64,000 bases of DNA, taken from contig DATLXN010000015.1 of the NCBI GenBank assembly GCA_035575715.1, forward strand, positions 55,818-119,817. The letters are read 5' to 3'. Below are positions 9,127 to 17,199 of this stretch, piece after piece. Position 1 is the first letter of the stretch; each line of letters begins with the position of its first letter. The notes under the pieces were generated by a model. That model was not told the origin of the DNA, ran no database searches, and saw only the letters and a list, made by a program, of their open reading frames with translations. The translations under genes were made by a program, and so were the position numbers. The DNA is from JACCSI01 sp035575715 (GTDB lineage: Bacteria > Acidobacteriota > Vicinamibacteria > Vicinamibacterales > UBA2999).

Positions 9127-9366
9127 CTATTCGGCTCTGAAGAAGTTGTGTTGATAGCCGCGCGCTTCGATGGTCGACGCCGGCCCGCGACCGCGGTACC
9201 AAATGTAGAGGGCGCCGGCCAGCAGCCCGGCGACGACTGCGGAGGCCATGATCCAGCCGGTGATCCCGAAGGCCGCCACCGTCACTTGGATCATGTCAAT
9301 GCTGGCCGACGGCTCGCGGCCAATTTCGATGATGCTGACGGGTTGAGACGGCGTGACGTTCTGCAT
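9127..9366 (-). CDS. Small single-span membrane protein, unknown
   Basis: 79 aa from the ATG at 9366, preceded by a GGGGGA stretch 12 nt upstream. One membrane segment is clear (GWIMASAVVAGLLAGALYIWY), with a positive segment after it (RGRGPAS). No family recognised. The stop lies 2 bp from the convergent stop of the amidase. The frame remains open upstream to 9519 but that part runs over the aminopeptidase end and the low-complexity tract. Confidence 0.55.
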   Translation of the reverse strand: MQNVTPSQPVSIIEIGREPSASIDMIQVTVAAFGITGWIMASAVVAGLLAGALYIWYRGRGPASTIEARGYQHNFFRAE

Positions 9367-9400
9367 ATCACTAACATTTCCCCCCGGTAGGCCGCATTCG

Positions 9401-9436
9401 GCGCCACCCGGCACCTGGCACTCGGCACCCGGCCCT
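9401..9436. repeat. Degenerate short tandem tract (GGCACC/CTCGGCACC)
   Basis: Repeating variants of CACCCGGCAC and CTGGCACTCGG fill the spacer just downstream of the aminopeptidase stop. Same style as the tracts at 20175-20286 and 51989-52041. Confidence 0.5.
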
Positions 9437-9437
9437 G

Positions 9438-10934
9438 TTAAGGCCAGTTCTTGCCTGCCGAACGCGCAACTTCCACCAGCGTTCGGATCATCACGCCCGT
9501 CGCGCCCTTCATCGTCCATGCGCGCGGCTCATCGGCCCATGCCGTTCCAGCGATATCGAGATGGGCCCACGGCGTCGTGCCGACAAACTCCTTAAGGAAC
9601 ATCGCCGCGGTGATCGCGCCGCCGGCACGGCCGGGGCTGTTCAACATGTCGGCCATCTCGCTTTTCAGCGATTCCTTGTAGTCCTCGAACAGCGGCATCG
9701 GCCAGACCCGCTCGCCACCACGCTCGGCCGCGTCGCGGACGACCTCGACCCAGCCGTCGCTGCCGAACAAGCCGGTCGTGATCTTCCCGAGCGCGACGAC
9801 ACACGCGCCGGTCAGTGTGGCGACGTCGATCAGATGCGTCGCGCCAAGTTCCTTCGCGTACCACAGTCCGTCGCCGAGGATCAGGCGGCCCTCAGCGTCA
9901 GTGTTATTGATCTCGACCGTGATCCCTGACGCGCCGCGATGAATGTCGCCGGGCTTGGTGGCGCGGCCGCCGGGCATGTTTTCAGTCGACGGGACGATGA
10001 CGATGACGCGCACTGACAGGCGCTCGAACGCGATTGCGCGCAGGGCCGAAATGACCGTGGCCCCCCCGGCCATGTCATCCTTCATCCGCTCCATGCCATC
10101 CGCCGGCTTGATTGAAATACCGCCGGTGTCGAAGGTGATGCCTTTGCCGATCAGACCCAGGACGGGTGACGCTGGTGCGCCTTTCGGTTCGTAACGGGCA
10201 ACCAGCATCCGTGGCGGCTCGGCACTGCCAGCTGCAACGCCAAGCAGAAGGCCCATACCGAGTTCGGCCATGCGCTTCTCGTCGAGGATCTCGGTCGTGA
10301 CGTCCGGGAGATCGAGCAGCTCTTGCCCGCGCGCCACAAAATCGCGCGGCGTGAGACGGTTACCCGGCTCGTTGATCAGGACGCGGGCGGCATTGATCGC
10401 TTCGCCGACGCGGGCGCCGTTATCGACGGCGCTCTTCACCTGCGCAGCGCCACCGACGATCTCTACGGCGGTCACGAAGAAACGGCCTTCGTGCTTGCTC
10501 TTGTACTGGCCGTTGTCGTAATTGGCCAGTGTGATGCCTTCGGTGAGCGCTTCAACGGCCGCGGTTGGCCATCCCTCCGGGATGACAATCGCAACTCGCT
10601 GCCGACGCTGGTGCCGTGCGGTCAGACCGACGCAGCCGCCGATGCGACGTGCACGTTCCGGCGACATCTCGGTCGCTGGGCCGGCGCCAACCGCCAGCAG
10701 TTGTGACGTGCGCCAGGTCCCGGCCAGCGTCTGCCCCCCCCACTGCTCGCAGGCCTTGCCGCTGAAGGCGGTGCGCGTCACCGCCGCGTTGAACTGCCCG
10801 TCGGTCGCGCGGTCCAGCCAATCAAACGACGCCAGTTGATCGGTGGGGACAGCGACCGCGATCAGATCGGCATCGAGGTCGGCAACTGGGGTGCGGCTGC
10901 TGGTGAAGCGCGGGATCTCGTAGGCGGGCTGCAT
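9438..10934 (-). CDS. pepA: Leucyl aminopeptidase (M17 family)
   Basis: Cytosolic two-metal aminopeptidase that trims N-terminal residues. 498 aa from the ATG at 10934, preceded by AGGGAAGAG at good spacing. The hallmark NTDAEGRL is present (EINNTDAEGRLILGDGL), as is the metal/active-site lysine region GKGITFDTGGISIKP and MKDDMAGGA. The N-terminal 170 residues are the usual macro-like regulatory domain. Some PepA proteins bind DNA as well; nothing here shows that. Confidence 0.93.
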   Translation of the reverse strand: MQPAYEIPRFTSSRTPVADLDADLIAVAVPTDQLASFDWLDRATDGQFNAAVTRTAFSGKACEQWGGQTLAGTWRTSQLLAVGAGPATEMSPERARRIGGCVGLTARHQRRQRVAIVIPEGWPTAAVEALTEGITLANYDNGQYKSKHEGRFFVTAVEIVGGAAQVKSAVDNGARVGEAINAARVLINEPGNRLTPRDFVARGQELLDLPDVTTEILDEKRMAELGMGLLLGVAAGSAEPPRMLVARYEPKGAPASPVLGLIGKGITFDTGGISIKPADGMERMKDDMAGGATVISALRAIAFERLSVRVIVIVPSTENMPGGRATKPGDIHRGASGITVEINNTDAEGRLILGDGLWYAKELGATHLIDVATLTGACVVALGKITTGLFGSDGWVEVVRDAAERGGERVWPMPLFEDYKESLKSEMADMLNSPGRAGGAITAAMFLKEFVGTTPWAHLDIAGTAWADEPRAWTMKGATGVMIRTLVEVARSAGKNWP

Positions 10935-10971
10935 CTCTTCCCTAATTCGGCCAAACCGGCCAAAAAAATTA

Positions 10972-10980
10972 AGTGTAGCA
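10972..10980 (-). promoter_or_regulatory. Extended -10 promoter of pepA
   Basis: On the minus strand TG-C-TACACT lies about 38 nt before the pepA start codon, leaving room for the 5' leader that contains the AGGGA site. Two GGCC tetramers (10951-10963 region) could form a small leader hairpin. Confidence 0.45.
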
Positions 10981-10990
10981 GGGTGCACAA

Positions 10991-11088
10991 AAAAGGGCCT
11001 GCCCCTTTTCCGCTGTCGAACCGCGCAGTTTCTGCGCTTCTGCGGGAAAAACTTCCGACAAATCCGTGGAAAAGGGGCAGGCCCTTTT
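10991..11088. repeat. REP-like hairpin element, copy 1
   Basis: Two perfect 21-bp inverted arms, 10991-11011 and 11068-11088, enclose 56 bp. Each arm is itself a hairpin: AAAAGGG, loop CCTGC, CCCTTTT. The loop of the whole element has a further inverted match (GCGCAG/CTGCGC). The same arm sequence recurs at 36258-36312, so this is a dispersed repeat family. It lies between the stop of the membrane protein gene (11090) and pepA, where it could also stop transcription. Confidence 0.85.
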
Positions 11089-11089
11089 C

Positions 11090-12136
11090 TCAGCCGGCGA
11101 CCGTGACCATTCTGGCTTGCGGCACCGGGGGCACCGGCGGCGGCACCGTGGACCAGCGACCAAAGCCAGTCATCAACGCGGCGCCGAGACCGACGGTCCA
11201 GACCACAAACTCCAGCAGCACGCCGGTCATGAACAGCGCGAACGCGCCGATTTGCAGCGGTGCCGGCGCAATCTCAATCACGCGCGACAACATCGTCGGC
11301 CCAATAATCAGCACCAGACCAATGGCGCTGGCGAGAAACGCGCTGTGCGCGCGCCAGCCGAGACGATCTTCGGCCCACTCACCCAACCGGCACGCCAAGC
11401 CCGTGAACCCCATGATCAACGCGAGAAAGCCGGCGAGAAAGGCGATCGGGATCAGCAGCACCACCAGTGGGATACCGATGATTGTCATGATCAAGCCGAT
11501 GCTGCCGATGACGAGCGCCGGGAGAAAGAGCAGTTCTGCCGCCAGTCCGAGGATAAATGCTTTGCCTGGTTCGGCAGCCGCGGCGCGGCCGATCCGGGCC
11601 ACGGGCGCGCGCGCCAGCACCAGGACCAACGCCATCAGCACGAACAACAGGGCAATCCGGAACATCGCACTGAGCAGACTGAGCCAGCCGCCGAAACTGC
11701 CGAAATTGCCAAAGCTGACGCGCGGCAGATCCACTCCCGCTATCGACCACGTCCCCCAGTTGCCAAAGCTGACATCGCTGACACGGCCGCGGACCTGCGC
11801 CCCGGATTCGCGATACAGCCGGCCACCGACGAGCACGACATCGCCGCGGACGTCAGCGCTCGGGCCGAGCGTCACATTGCCGCCGACCACGACCAAACCG
11901 TCGCGCACCCGGCCGTCAACGCGCAACGAGCCGCCGACGACGACGACGGCGTCGCTGACCTCTTCGTCGCGCGCCACCTGGATGTCGCGGCCGATCGCGA
12001 CACGCGAGCCGGTGGTGCGGTAGACCGTCGGTGCCGGGGACCGGTCGGTCTGATTTTGCGCATGCGCAACGGAAGACAAGAGAAGCAGCGTGCTAAGGGA
12101 ACCAATGACTTTGAACGCCCGAAACGCTCTGCGCAC
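11090..12136 (-). CDS. Polymer-forming (bactofilin-like) membrane protein
   Basis: 348 aa with a signal peptide (LLLLSSVAHAQN). Residues 45-145 are a run of short glycine-valine strands (VVVVGGSLRVDGRV, DGLVVVGGNVTLG, DVVLVGGRLY), typical of the right-handed beta-helix of polymer-forming cytoskeletal proteins. The second half has about five hydrophobic segments. So the helix domain probably sits in the periplasm on a membrane anchor. The GTG start has a very strong GGAGGAGG site 4-5 nt upstream. Role unknown; family assignment is by pattern. Confidence 0.65.
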   Translation of the reverse strand: MRRAFRAFKVIGSLSTLLLLSSVAHAQNQTDRSPAPTVYRTTGSRVAIGRDIQVARDEEVSDAVVVVGGSLRVDGRVRDGLVVVGGNVTLGPSADVRGDVVLVGGRLYRESGAQVRGRVSDVSFGNWGTWSIAGVDLPRVSFGNFGSFGGWLSLLSAMFRIALLFVLMALVLVLARAPVARIGRAAAAEPGKAFILGLAAELLFLPALVIGSIGLIMTIIGIPLVVLLIPIAFLAGFLALIMGFTGLACRLGEWAEDRLGWRAHSAFLASAIGLVLIIGPTMLSRVIEIAPAPLQIGAFALFMTGVLLEFVVWTVGLGAALMTGFGRWSTVPPPVPPVPQARMVTVAG

Positions 12137-12148
12137 GTGACCTCCTCC

Positions 12149-12177
12149 AAGGTAAGACGAAAGAAGCGCCTTACCTT
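12149..12177. other. 8-bp hairpin at the JAMM gene stop
   Basis: AAGGTAAG (12149-12156) pairs perfectly with CTTACCTT (12170-12177) around a 13-nt loop. The arm contains the stop codon of the JAMM gene and the hairpin ends beside the Shine-Dalgarno site of the next gene. There is no U tract, so it is more likely a processing or translation-control structure than a terminator. Confidence 0.4.
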
Positions 12178-12608
12178 CCTCGGACGAGCGCCAGCTCGGT
12201 GAAGTTCCCGTCGTCCCAGCTCCAGGCCCGGAGCTCCGGAGTCTCCGCAGCCAGGCCGACGATCACATAGGTAAAGTGACTGAATCCTTCGGCCGCGTCA
12301 GTGACCGACGGAATCGGCGCGGACCGCGGATGCGAATGATAGGCGCCGATCACATCCAGCGACCGGTGCCGCGCGTCGCGGAGCGCTCGAAAGTGGTCGG
12401 CGGGATCGATCAGATAGCGGCGCGTCGGATCGTCTGCGACATTGCCGGCGCGGATCGCGTCGACGATCGCACCGCTGTCACCTACCAATAAGCCGCAGCA
12501 TTCATCCGGCGCCGCCTCGCGGGCGTGGGCGATGATCGCCGCTTCGACGACGCGCGCAATGGTCAGACTTCGATCACCATCGCGATGCCCATGCCGCCGC
12601 CAATGCAC
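12171..12608 (-). CDS. JAMM/M67 (Mov34/MPN) metalloprotease-type protein
   Basis: 145 aa. The JAMM signature is complete: a glutamate in DECCGLLVG, then HSHPRSAPIPSVTD, i.e. H-x-H-x7-S-x2-D. Bacterial relatives free sulphur-carrier proteins or process ubiquitin-like peptides. The only standard start in frame is the ATG at 12608, giving a 46-bp overlap with the thiolase end; a non-standard start nearer the thiolase stop is possible. No sulphur-carrier gene lies nearby, so the substrate is unknown. Last gene of the acetoacetate operon. Confidence 0.8.
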   Translation of the reverse strand: MHWRRHGHRDGDRSLTIARVVEAAIIAHAREAAPDECCGLLVGDSGAIVDAIRAGNVADDPTRRYLIDPADHFRALRDARHRSLDVIGAYHSHPRSAPIPSVTDAAEGFSHFTYVIVGLAAETPELRAWSWDDGNFTELALVRGR

Positions 12609-13750
12609 AAGCTCGCAACCCCTTTGCCGCCGCCGCGTTTCTTGAGCGCATAAATCAGCGTCGTCAAAATGCGCGCGCCGCTGGCGCCAAGCGGATGCCC
12701 GAGCGCGATCGCGCCGCCGTTGACGTTGACCTTCGACGTGTCGACTGCCAACTCACGGGCGACGGCTACCGACTGTGCGGCGAAGGCCTCGTTCAATTCG
12801 AACAACGCGATGTCCGATATCTCGAGCCCGGCGCGCTGCAAGGCCTTGCGCACCGCCGGCACCGGGCCGATGCCCATCACCATCGGATCGACGCCGGTCG
12901 TCGCGTAAGACAGAATCCGCGCGACGCCCTGCTGGCCAAGCGACGTGGCTTTTTCGATCGAGCAGACGACCACGGCAGCGGCTCCGTCGTTGATCCCCGA
13001 GGCATTGCCGGCAGTCACCGTCCCGTCCTTCATGAAGGCGGGCCGCAGCGCCGCCAACTTCTCCACTGTCGTCCCGGCGCGCGGGTATTCGTCCTTTGCG
13101 AACGAGACAGGGTCGCCCTTCTTCTGCGGGACCGGCACGGCAACAATCTCATCGTCGAAGGCGCCGCTTGCCACTGCCACTGCCGTGCGGCGCTGGCTGT
13201 CGGCGGCGAACTGATCCTGCTGCTCACGCGTGACCTGGTATTTGCTCGCCACTTCCTCCGCGGTCATGCCCATGTGGCACAGGTGCATGGCGTCGGTGAG
13301 TCCGTCGTAAATCATGGTGTCGACGGTTTCGGCGTGACCCATGCGGAATCCCCAGCGGGCCCCCTTCATCGCAAACGGCGCGTTCGACATCGACTCCGCA
13401 CCGCCCGCGACGACCACGTCCGTGTAACCGACGCGCACTGCTTCGACCGCGTGGACCACCGACTGGAGTCCGGAGCCACAGACGCGATTGATGGTCTCGG
13501 CCGGCACATCGACCGGCACTCCTGCTTTGATTGCGGCTTGGCGCGCGACGTTCATCCCGGCGGCGCCTTGCAGCACGCAGCCGAGAATGACTTCGCCAAG
13601 GTCTTGGTTCTTGACGCCCGCCCGTTGAATGGCCTCGCGCACAACGATGGCGCCAAGGTCCGGCGCGGAGAGGTCCTTGAGGGCGCCGCCGAAGCTGGCA
13701 ACCGGTGTCCGACAGGCACTGAGAATGACAGCGAGCGGTTGAGCAGCCAT
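12563..13750 (-). CDS. Acetyl-CoA C-acetyltransferase (thiolase)
   Basis: Splits acetoacetyl-CoA to two acetyl-CoA (or the reverse). 395 aa, the usual length. Active-site cysteine in RVCGSGLQSVVHA, catalytic histidine in GHPLGASGARI, and the second cysteine in CIGGGMGIA. It starts directly after the scoB stop. With the two CoA-transferase subunits upstream it makes a complete acetoacetate-to-acetyl-CoA route. Confidence 0.93.
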   Translation of the reverse strand: MAAQPLAVILSACRTPVASFGGALKDLSAPDLGAIVVREAIQRAGVKNQDLGEVILGCVLQGAAGMNVARQAAIKAGVPVDVPAETINRVCGSGLQSVVHAVEAVRVGYTDVVVAGGAESMSNAPFAMKGARWGFRMGHAETVDTMIYDGLTDAMHLCHMGMTAEEVASKYQVTREQQDQFAADSQRRTAVAVASGAFDDEIVAVPVPQKKGDPVSFAKDEYPRAGTTVEKLAALRPAFMKDGTVTAGNASGINDGAAAVVVCSIEKATSLGQQGVARILSYATTGVDPMVMGIGPVPAVRKALQRAGLEISDIALFELNEAFAAQSVAVARELAVDTSKVNVNGGAIALGHPLGASGARILTTLIYALKKRGGGKGVASLCIGGGMGIAMVIEV

Positions 13751-14398
13751 TTAAAACGAACCCAAATCCTTTGTGACCTTCAGCGAGGCACCCGTCGACG
13801 CTTGGACATGATCGAGTGTCGTGTCGGCGGCAATTTCCCTGAGCAACAGGCCGTCAGGGGTGACGTCGATGACCGCGAGCTCGGTGATGATTTGATGCAC
13901 AACCTTCAGACCGGTCAGCGGCAGCGTGCACTCCTTGAGGATCTTGTGACCGCCCTCTTTGGTGGTGTGCTCCATGGTGACGATGACTTTCTTCGCGCCG
14001 GCGACCAGGTCCATCGCGCCGCCCATGCCCTTGACCATCTTGCCGGGGATCATCCAGTTGGCTAGATTGCCGGCTTCGTCTACTTCAAGCGCGCCCAGCA
14101 CGGTGAGATCGATATGGCCGCCGCGGACCATCGCAAACGAGTCGGCGCTGCTGAAGTAGGAGGTGCCCGGCAGTTCGGTGACGGTTTCCTTGCCGGCGTT
14201 GATCAGATCCGGATCCTCGCTGCCTTCGACTGGATACGGACCGACGCCGAGCATGCCGTTCTCGGAGTGCAGGGTAATATCGACGCCGTCCGGCACAAAG
14301 TTGGCGACCATCGTCGGCATGCCAATGCCGAGGTTGACGTAGTCACCGTCACGCAGTTCCTGAGCGACGCGGCGAATGATCCGTTCGCGCTTATCCAC
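13751..14398 (-). CDS. scoB: 3-oxoacid CoA-transferase, subunit B
   Basis: Beta subunit that carries the glutamate forming the CoA-thioester intermediate (SENGMLGVGP). 215 aa, near the usual 208-220. It transfers CoA from succinyl-CoA (or acetyl-CoA) to acetoacetate; which donor is used cannot be told from sequence alone, so atoA is an alternative name. Overlaps scoA by 8 nt. Confidence 0.9.
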   Translation of the reverse strand: MDKRERIIRRVAQELRDGDYVNLGIGMPTMVANFVPDGVDITLHSENGMLGVGPYPVEGSEDPDLINAGKETVTELPGTSYFSSADSFAMVRGGHIDLTVLGALEVDEAGNLANWMIPGKMVKGMGGAMDLVAGAKKVIVTMEHTTKEGGHKILKECTLPLTGLKVVHQIITELAVIDVTPDGLLLREIAADTTLDHVQASTGASLKVTKDLGSF

Positions 14399-15086
14399 GA
14401 CGCACCGTGCGCTTTTCGATCAGCTTCAAGTAGTTTCTGCCTTGCAAAATGCGTTTGACGTAGATCCCGGGCGTGTGGACGTGGTCGGGGTCGATGGCGC
14501 CCGGCTCGACCAGATGCTCGACTTCGGCGATAGTGAAGCGTGCACCGGTCGCCATGACCGGATTAAAGTTCCGCGCGGTCTTGCGGTAGATCAGGTTGCC
14601 GAGCGAGTCGCCCTTCCACGCCTTGACGAAGGCAAAGTCGGCCGGGAGCGCCCGTTCCATGACGTAGTGCTTGCCGTCGAAGACCTTGGTCTCTTTACCT
14701 TCGGCCACGAGAGTGCCATAGGCGGTTGGCGTGTAGAACGCCGCGATCCCGGCACCAGCCGCGCGGATCCGCTCCGAAAACGTGCCCTGCGGGACCAGTT
14801 CGACTTCGATTTCCTTCTGGAGATATTGGCGCTCGAACTCTTTGTTCTCGCCGACGTAGGTCGCGATCATCTTGCGCACCTGGCGGGCACGCAGCAGCAG
14901 GCCAATGCCGAAGTCATCGGTGCCGGCGTTGTTACTGATGATCGTGAGGTCCTTGGTGCCGCGCCGCTGCAACGCTGTCACCAGATTCTCAGGAATACCC
15001 GACAGACCGAAGCCGCCCATCATGATCGTCGCGCCATCTGGAACCAGCGCGGCGGCTTCCTCCGCGTCTCGGAGGACTTTGTTCAT
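14391..15086 (-). CDS. scoA: 3-oxoacid CoA-transferase, subunit A
   Basis: Alpha subunit, 231 aa. Family marks GGFGLSGIPENL near residue 25, ISNNAGTDDFGIG, and GARFTIAEVEHLVEPG near the end. First gene of the operon scoA-scoB-thiolase-JAMM. The ATG at 15086 follows a perfect TATAAT (15099-15094) by 7 nt, so the mRNA is predicted to be leaderless. The operon diverges from the S9 peptidase, with start codons only 23 bp apart. Confidence 0.9.
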   Translation of the reverse strand: MNKVLRDAEEAAALVPDGATIMMGGFGLSGIPENLVTALQRRGTKDLTIISNNAGTDDFGIGLLLRARQVRKMIATYVGENKEFERQYLQKEIEVELVPQGTFSERIRAAGAGIAAFYTPTAYGTLVAEGKETKVFDGKHYVMERALPADFAFVKAWKGDSLGNLIYRKTARNFNPVMATGARFTIAEVEHLVEPGAIDPDHVHTPGIYVKRILQGRNYLKLIEKRTVRRG

Positions 15087-15093
15087 TGGCTGA

Positions 15094-15101
15094 ATTATAC
15101 T
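15094..15101. promoter_or_regulatory. Overlapping divergent -10 boxes for scoA and the S9 peptidase
   Basis: The 8-bp stretch ATTATACT reads TATAAT on the minus strand (15099-15094) and TATACT on the plus strand (15096-15101). Each box ends 7-8 nt before the start codon on its side (15086 minus, 15110 plus). RNA polymerase can use only one direction at a time, so the two genes should compete. Confidence 0.6.
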
Positions 15102-15109
15102 GCGCGCCT

Positions 15110-17188
15110 ATGAAGCACCTGTGTCGCGCACTGTTCCTGCTGGTCGCGTTGGGCCTGGCGTCGCCGCTCTCGGCACAAGACAAGCGGCCGCCGACACTGG
15201 ATGACATGCTCAACCTCGTGCAGGTCTCGAACGCCGAGATCTCGCCAGACGGGAAGCAGGTGATCTACACCAAATCAGAATTGAAGAAATGGTCGGACAA
15301 CAAGCGGGTCACGTCGATCTGGATTGCCAACGCTGACGGGACCGATCATCGCCAACTGCTCAGCAGTGACAAGGATCGAGGCCCGGTGTGGTCGCCTGAC
15401 GGACGCCACATCGCGTTTCTGTCGACGCGCGATCAGGCGGAGAACGCCAAGGATGCGCCAGGCGCGCAGATCTGGTTGTTGCGCACTAGCGGGCTGGGCG
15501 AAGCGACCAAGCTGACCGAGCAGAAGGCCGCCGTCCGGAGTTTCCGGTGGACCGACGACAGCTCGCGATTGGTCTTCACCGCCGAAGAGCCGCAGACCGA
15601 CGCGCAGAAAGAAGCGCGCAAGAATGCCGGCGACGCGATTTTTGTCGACGAAGGGCCGAACGGCCAGGGTCGCGGCACCTATTCCAACGTCTGGAGGATT
15701 ACCGTTGCCGATAAACAAGCGCGGCAACTGACGACCGGCGAGCAGTTCATCGGCGATTTCAAGCCCTCGCCGGACGGTCGCCGAGTGGTGTTCACGAGCA
15801 GGCCGAACAATCAACGCAACCGGCAAAATCTCACCGAGGTGTTTGTGGTCGATACGACCACCGGCACCTCAACCCAGCTCACGAAGAATCAAGCGCCGGA
15901 AAGCAACCTGGCCTGGGCGCCGGACGGCAAAGCGGTCACCTACGTGGCCCCGCACGATCAGACCTGGGAGCTGGCCCAGGGCAATCTCTACATCCATCCA
16001 ATCGAAGGTGGCGGCAGTCCGACGGTCCTCTCGGCCAACTTTGCCGGCGACATCGGCCAATACTTCTGGCATCCGTCGGCGCGTTCGCTCGTGATGAGTT
16101 CGAACCTGCGCGGACGTAGCGGCATTTACGAACTGGACTTGTCGTCCGGCCGCTCGAAGCCGATCCTCACCGGCGACATCAGCCTGTCCTCGTCGTCTGC
16201 TTCAACAGACCTGACGCGCGTGGCTGGCACCCGCAGCCTGCCCGGCGAACCTGGGGAAATCGTCGTCGTCGACGTCGCGCGCGGACAGGCGACGACGATC
16301 ACCGACGCGAACCCCTGGTTCAAGCAACAAGTGCAGGTGTCGCAGATGCGGCCGATGACGTGGAAGAGCAAAGACGGCCTCGAAATTGAAGGGCTGTTGT
16401 GGCTGCCCGCATCCTACAAGCAAGGTGACAAGCTCCCCTTCCTCCTCAGCATTCACGGCGGACCGGCGGGCGTGTGGTCGACGTCATTTCGTGGCATCAA
16501 TCACATTTACACGTCTATGGGATGGGCGGTCCTCGAACCAAACGTACGCGGCAGCACGTCCTACGGCGATGCCTTGCTCCGGGGCAACATGAAGGACATT
16601 GGCGGCGGCGATTACCAGGATGCGATGACCGGCGTTGACGCGGTGATCGCGGCCGGTATCGCCGACCCGAATCAGATGGCGGTGCGCGGCTGGAGCTACG
16701 GCGGCATCCTGGGTGGCTGGACGATCACCCAGACCCCGCGCTTCAAGGCGGCCTCGCTGGGCGCGATGGTGTCCGATTGGGCCTCCGAGTATGCGATGGG
16801 CTTCAATCACGACATCCGCCTGTGGTACATCGGCGGCACCCCGTGGGAAAACCCTGAGGCCTATCGCAAACAGTCGCCCTACGCGTTCATCGACAAGGTC
16901 ACGACGCCAACGCTGCTGCTCCACGGCGAGAACGACGACACCGACACCATCGGTCAGAGCATGATGTTCTACCAGGGGCTGAAGGACCGCGGCGTGCCTA
17001 CTCGCTTCATTCGCTTCCCGCGTGAGCCACACGGTTTCCGCGAGCCGCTGCACATTCGCATGCGAGACGCCGAAGAAATCAGCTGGCTGATGAAATACAC
17101 GCGCGGTATCGACTGGAAGATCGGCGAACGCAAAGACGAACCGGAAGTGAAGAAGCCGGCGACGACGACGACGGCGTCGCCACAGTAA
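15110..17188 (+). CDS. S9 family serine peptidase (acylaminoacyl/dipeptidyl type)
   Basis: 692 aa from the ATG at 15110: signal peptide (LCRALFLLVALGLASPLSAQ), a beta-propeller of TolB/WD40-like repeats (about 35-390; ISPDGKQVIYTKSE, WSPDGRHIAFLS, PSPDGRRVVFTS), then an alpha/beta-hydrolase domain (about 420-665). Nucleophile serine in GWSYGGILGGW, aspartate in LLLHGENDDTD, histidine in REPHGFREP. Exported, so a periplasmic peptide scavenger is likely. The C-terminal tail (KKPATTTTASPQ) is low complexity. Confidence 0.9.
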   Translation: MKHLCRALFLLVALGLASPLSAQDKRPPTLDDMLNLVQVSNAEISPDGKQVIYTKSELKKWSDNKRVTSIWIANADGTDHRQLLSSDKDRGPVWSPDGRHIAFLSTRDQAENAKDAPGAQIWLLRTSGLGEATKLTEQKAAVRSFRWTDDSSRLVFTAEEPQTDAQKEARKNAGDAIFVDEGPNGQGRGTYSNVWRITVADKQARQLTTGEQFIGDFKPSPDGRRVVFTSRPNNQRNRQNLTEVFVVDTTTGTSTQLTKNQAPESNLAWAPDGKAVTYVAPHDQTWELAQGNLYIHPIEGGGSPTVLSANFAGDIGQYFWHPSARSLVMSSNLRGRSGIYELDLSSGRSKPILTGDISLSSSSASTDLTRVAGTRSLPGEPGEIVVVDVARGQATTITDANPWFKQQVQVSQMRPMTWKSKDGLEIEGLLWLPASYKQGDKLPFLLSIHGGPAGVWSTSFRGINHIYTSMGWAVLEPNVRGSTSYGDALLRGNMKDIGGGDYQDAMTGVDAVIAAGIADPNQMAVRGWSYGGILGGWTITQTPRFKAASLGAMVSDWASEYAMGFNHDIRLWYIGGTPWENPEAYRKQSPYAFIDKVTTPTLLLHGENDDTDTIGQSMMFYQGLKDRGVPTRFIRFPREPHGFREPLHIRMRDAEEISWLMKYTRGIDWKIGERKDEPEVKKPATTTTASPQ

Positions 17189-17199
17189 GTCGCGTCGCT

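Noticed and set aside
10991..11088. REP copy 1 as a plain rho-independent terminator
   Set aside because: Placement would fit, but the 21-bp outer arms, the 56-bp centre and the second copy between divergent genes argue for a dispersed repeat; terminator activity may be secondary.
10836..14065. Long plus-strand reading frames (such as 10836-12023, 11066-12202 and 12695-14065) opposite pepA, the polymer-forming protein and thiolase
   Set aside because: They are antisense shadows of well-supported minus-strand genes; high GC and low stop frequency produce them. Their translations are Arg/Ala/Pro/His-rich without domains.
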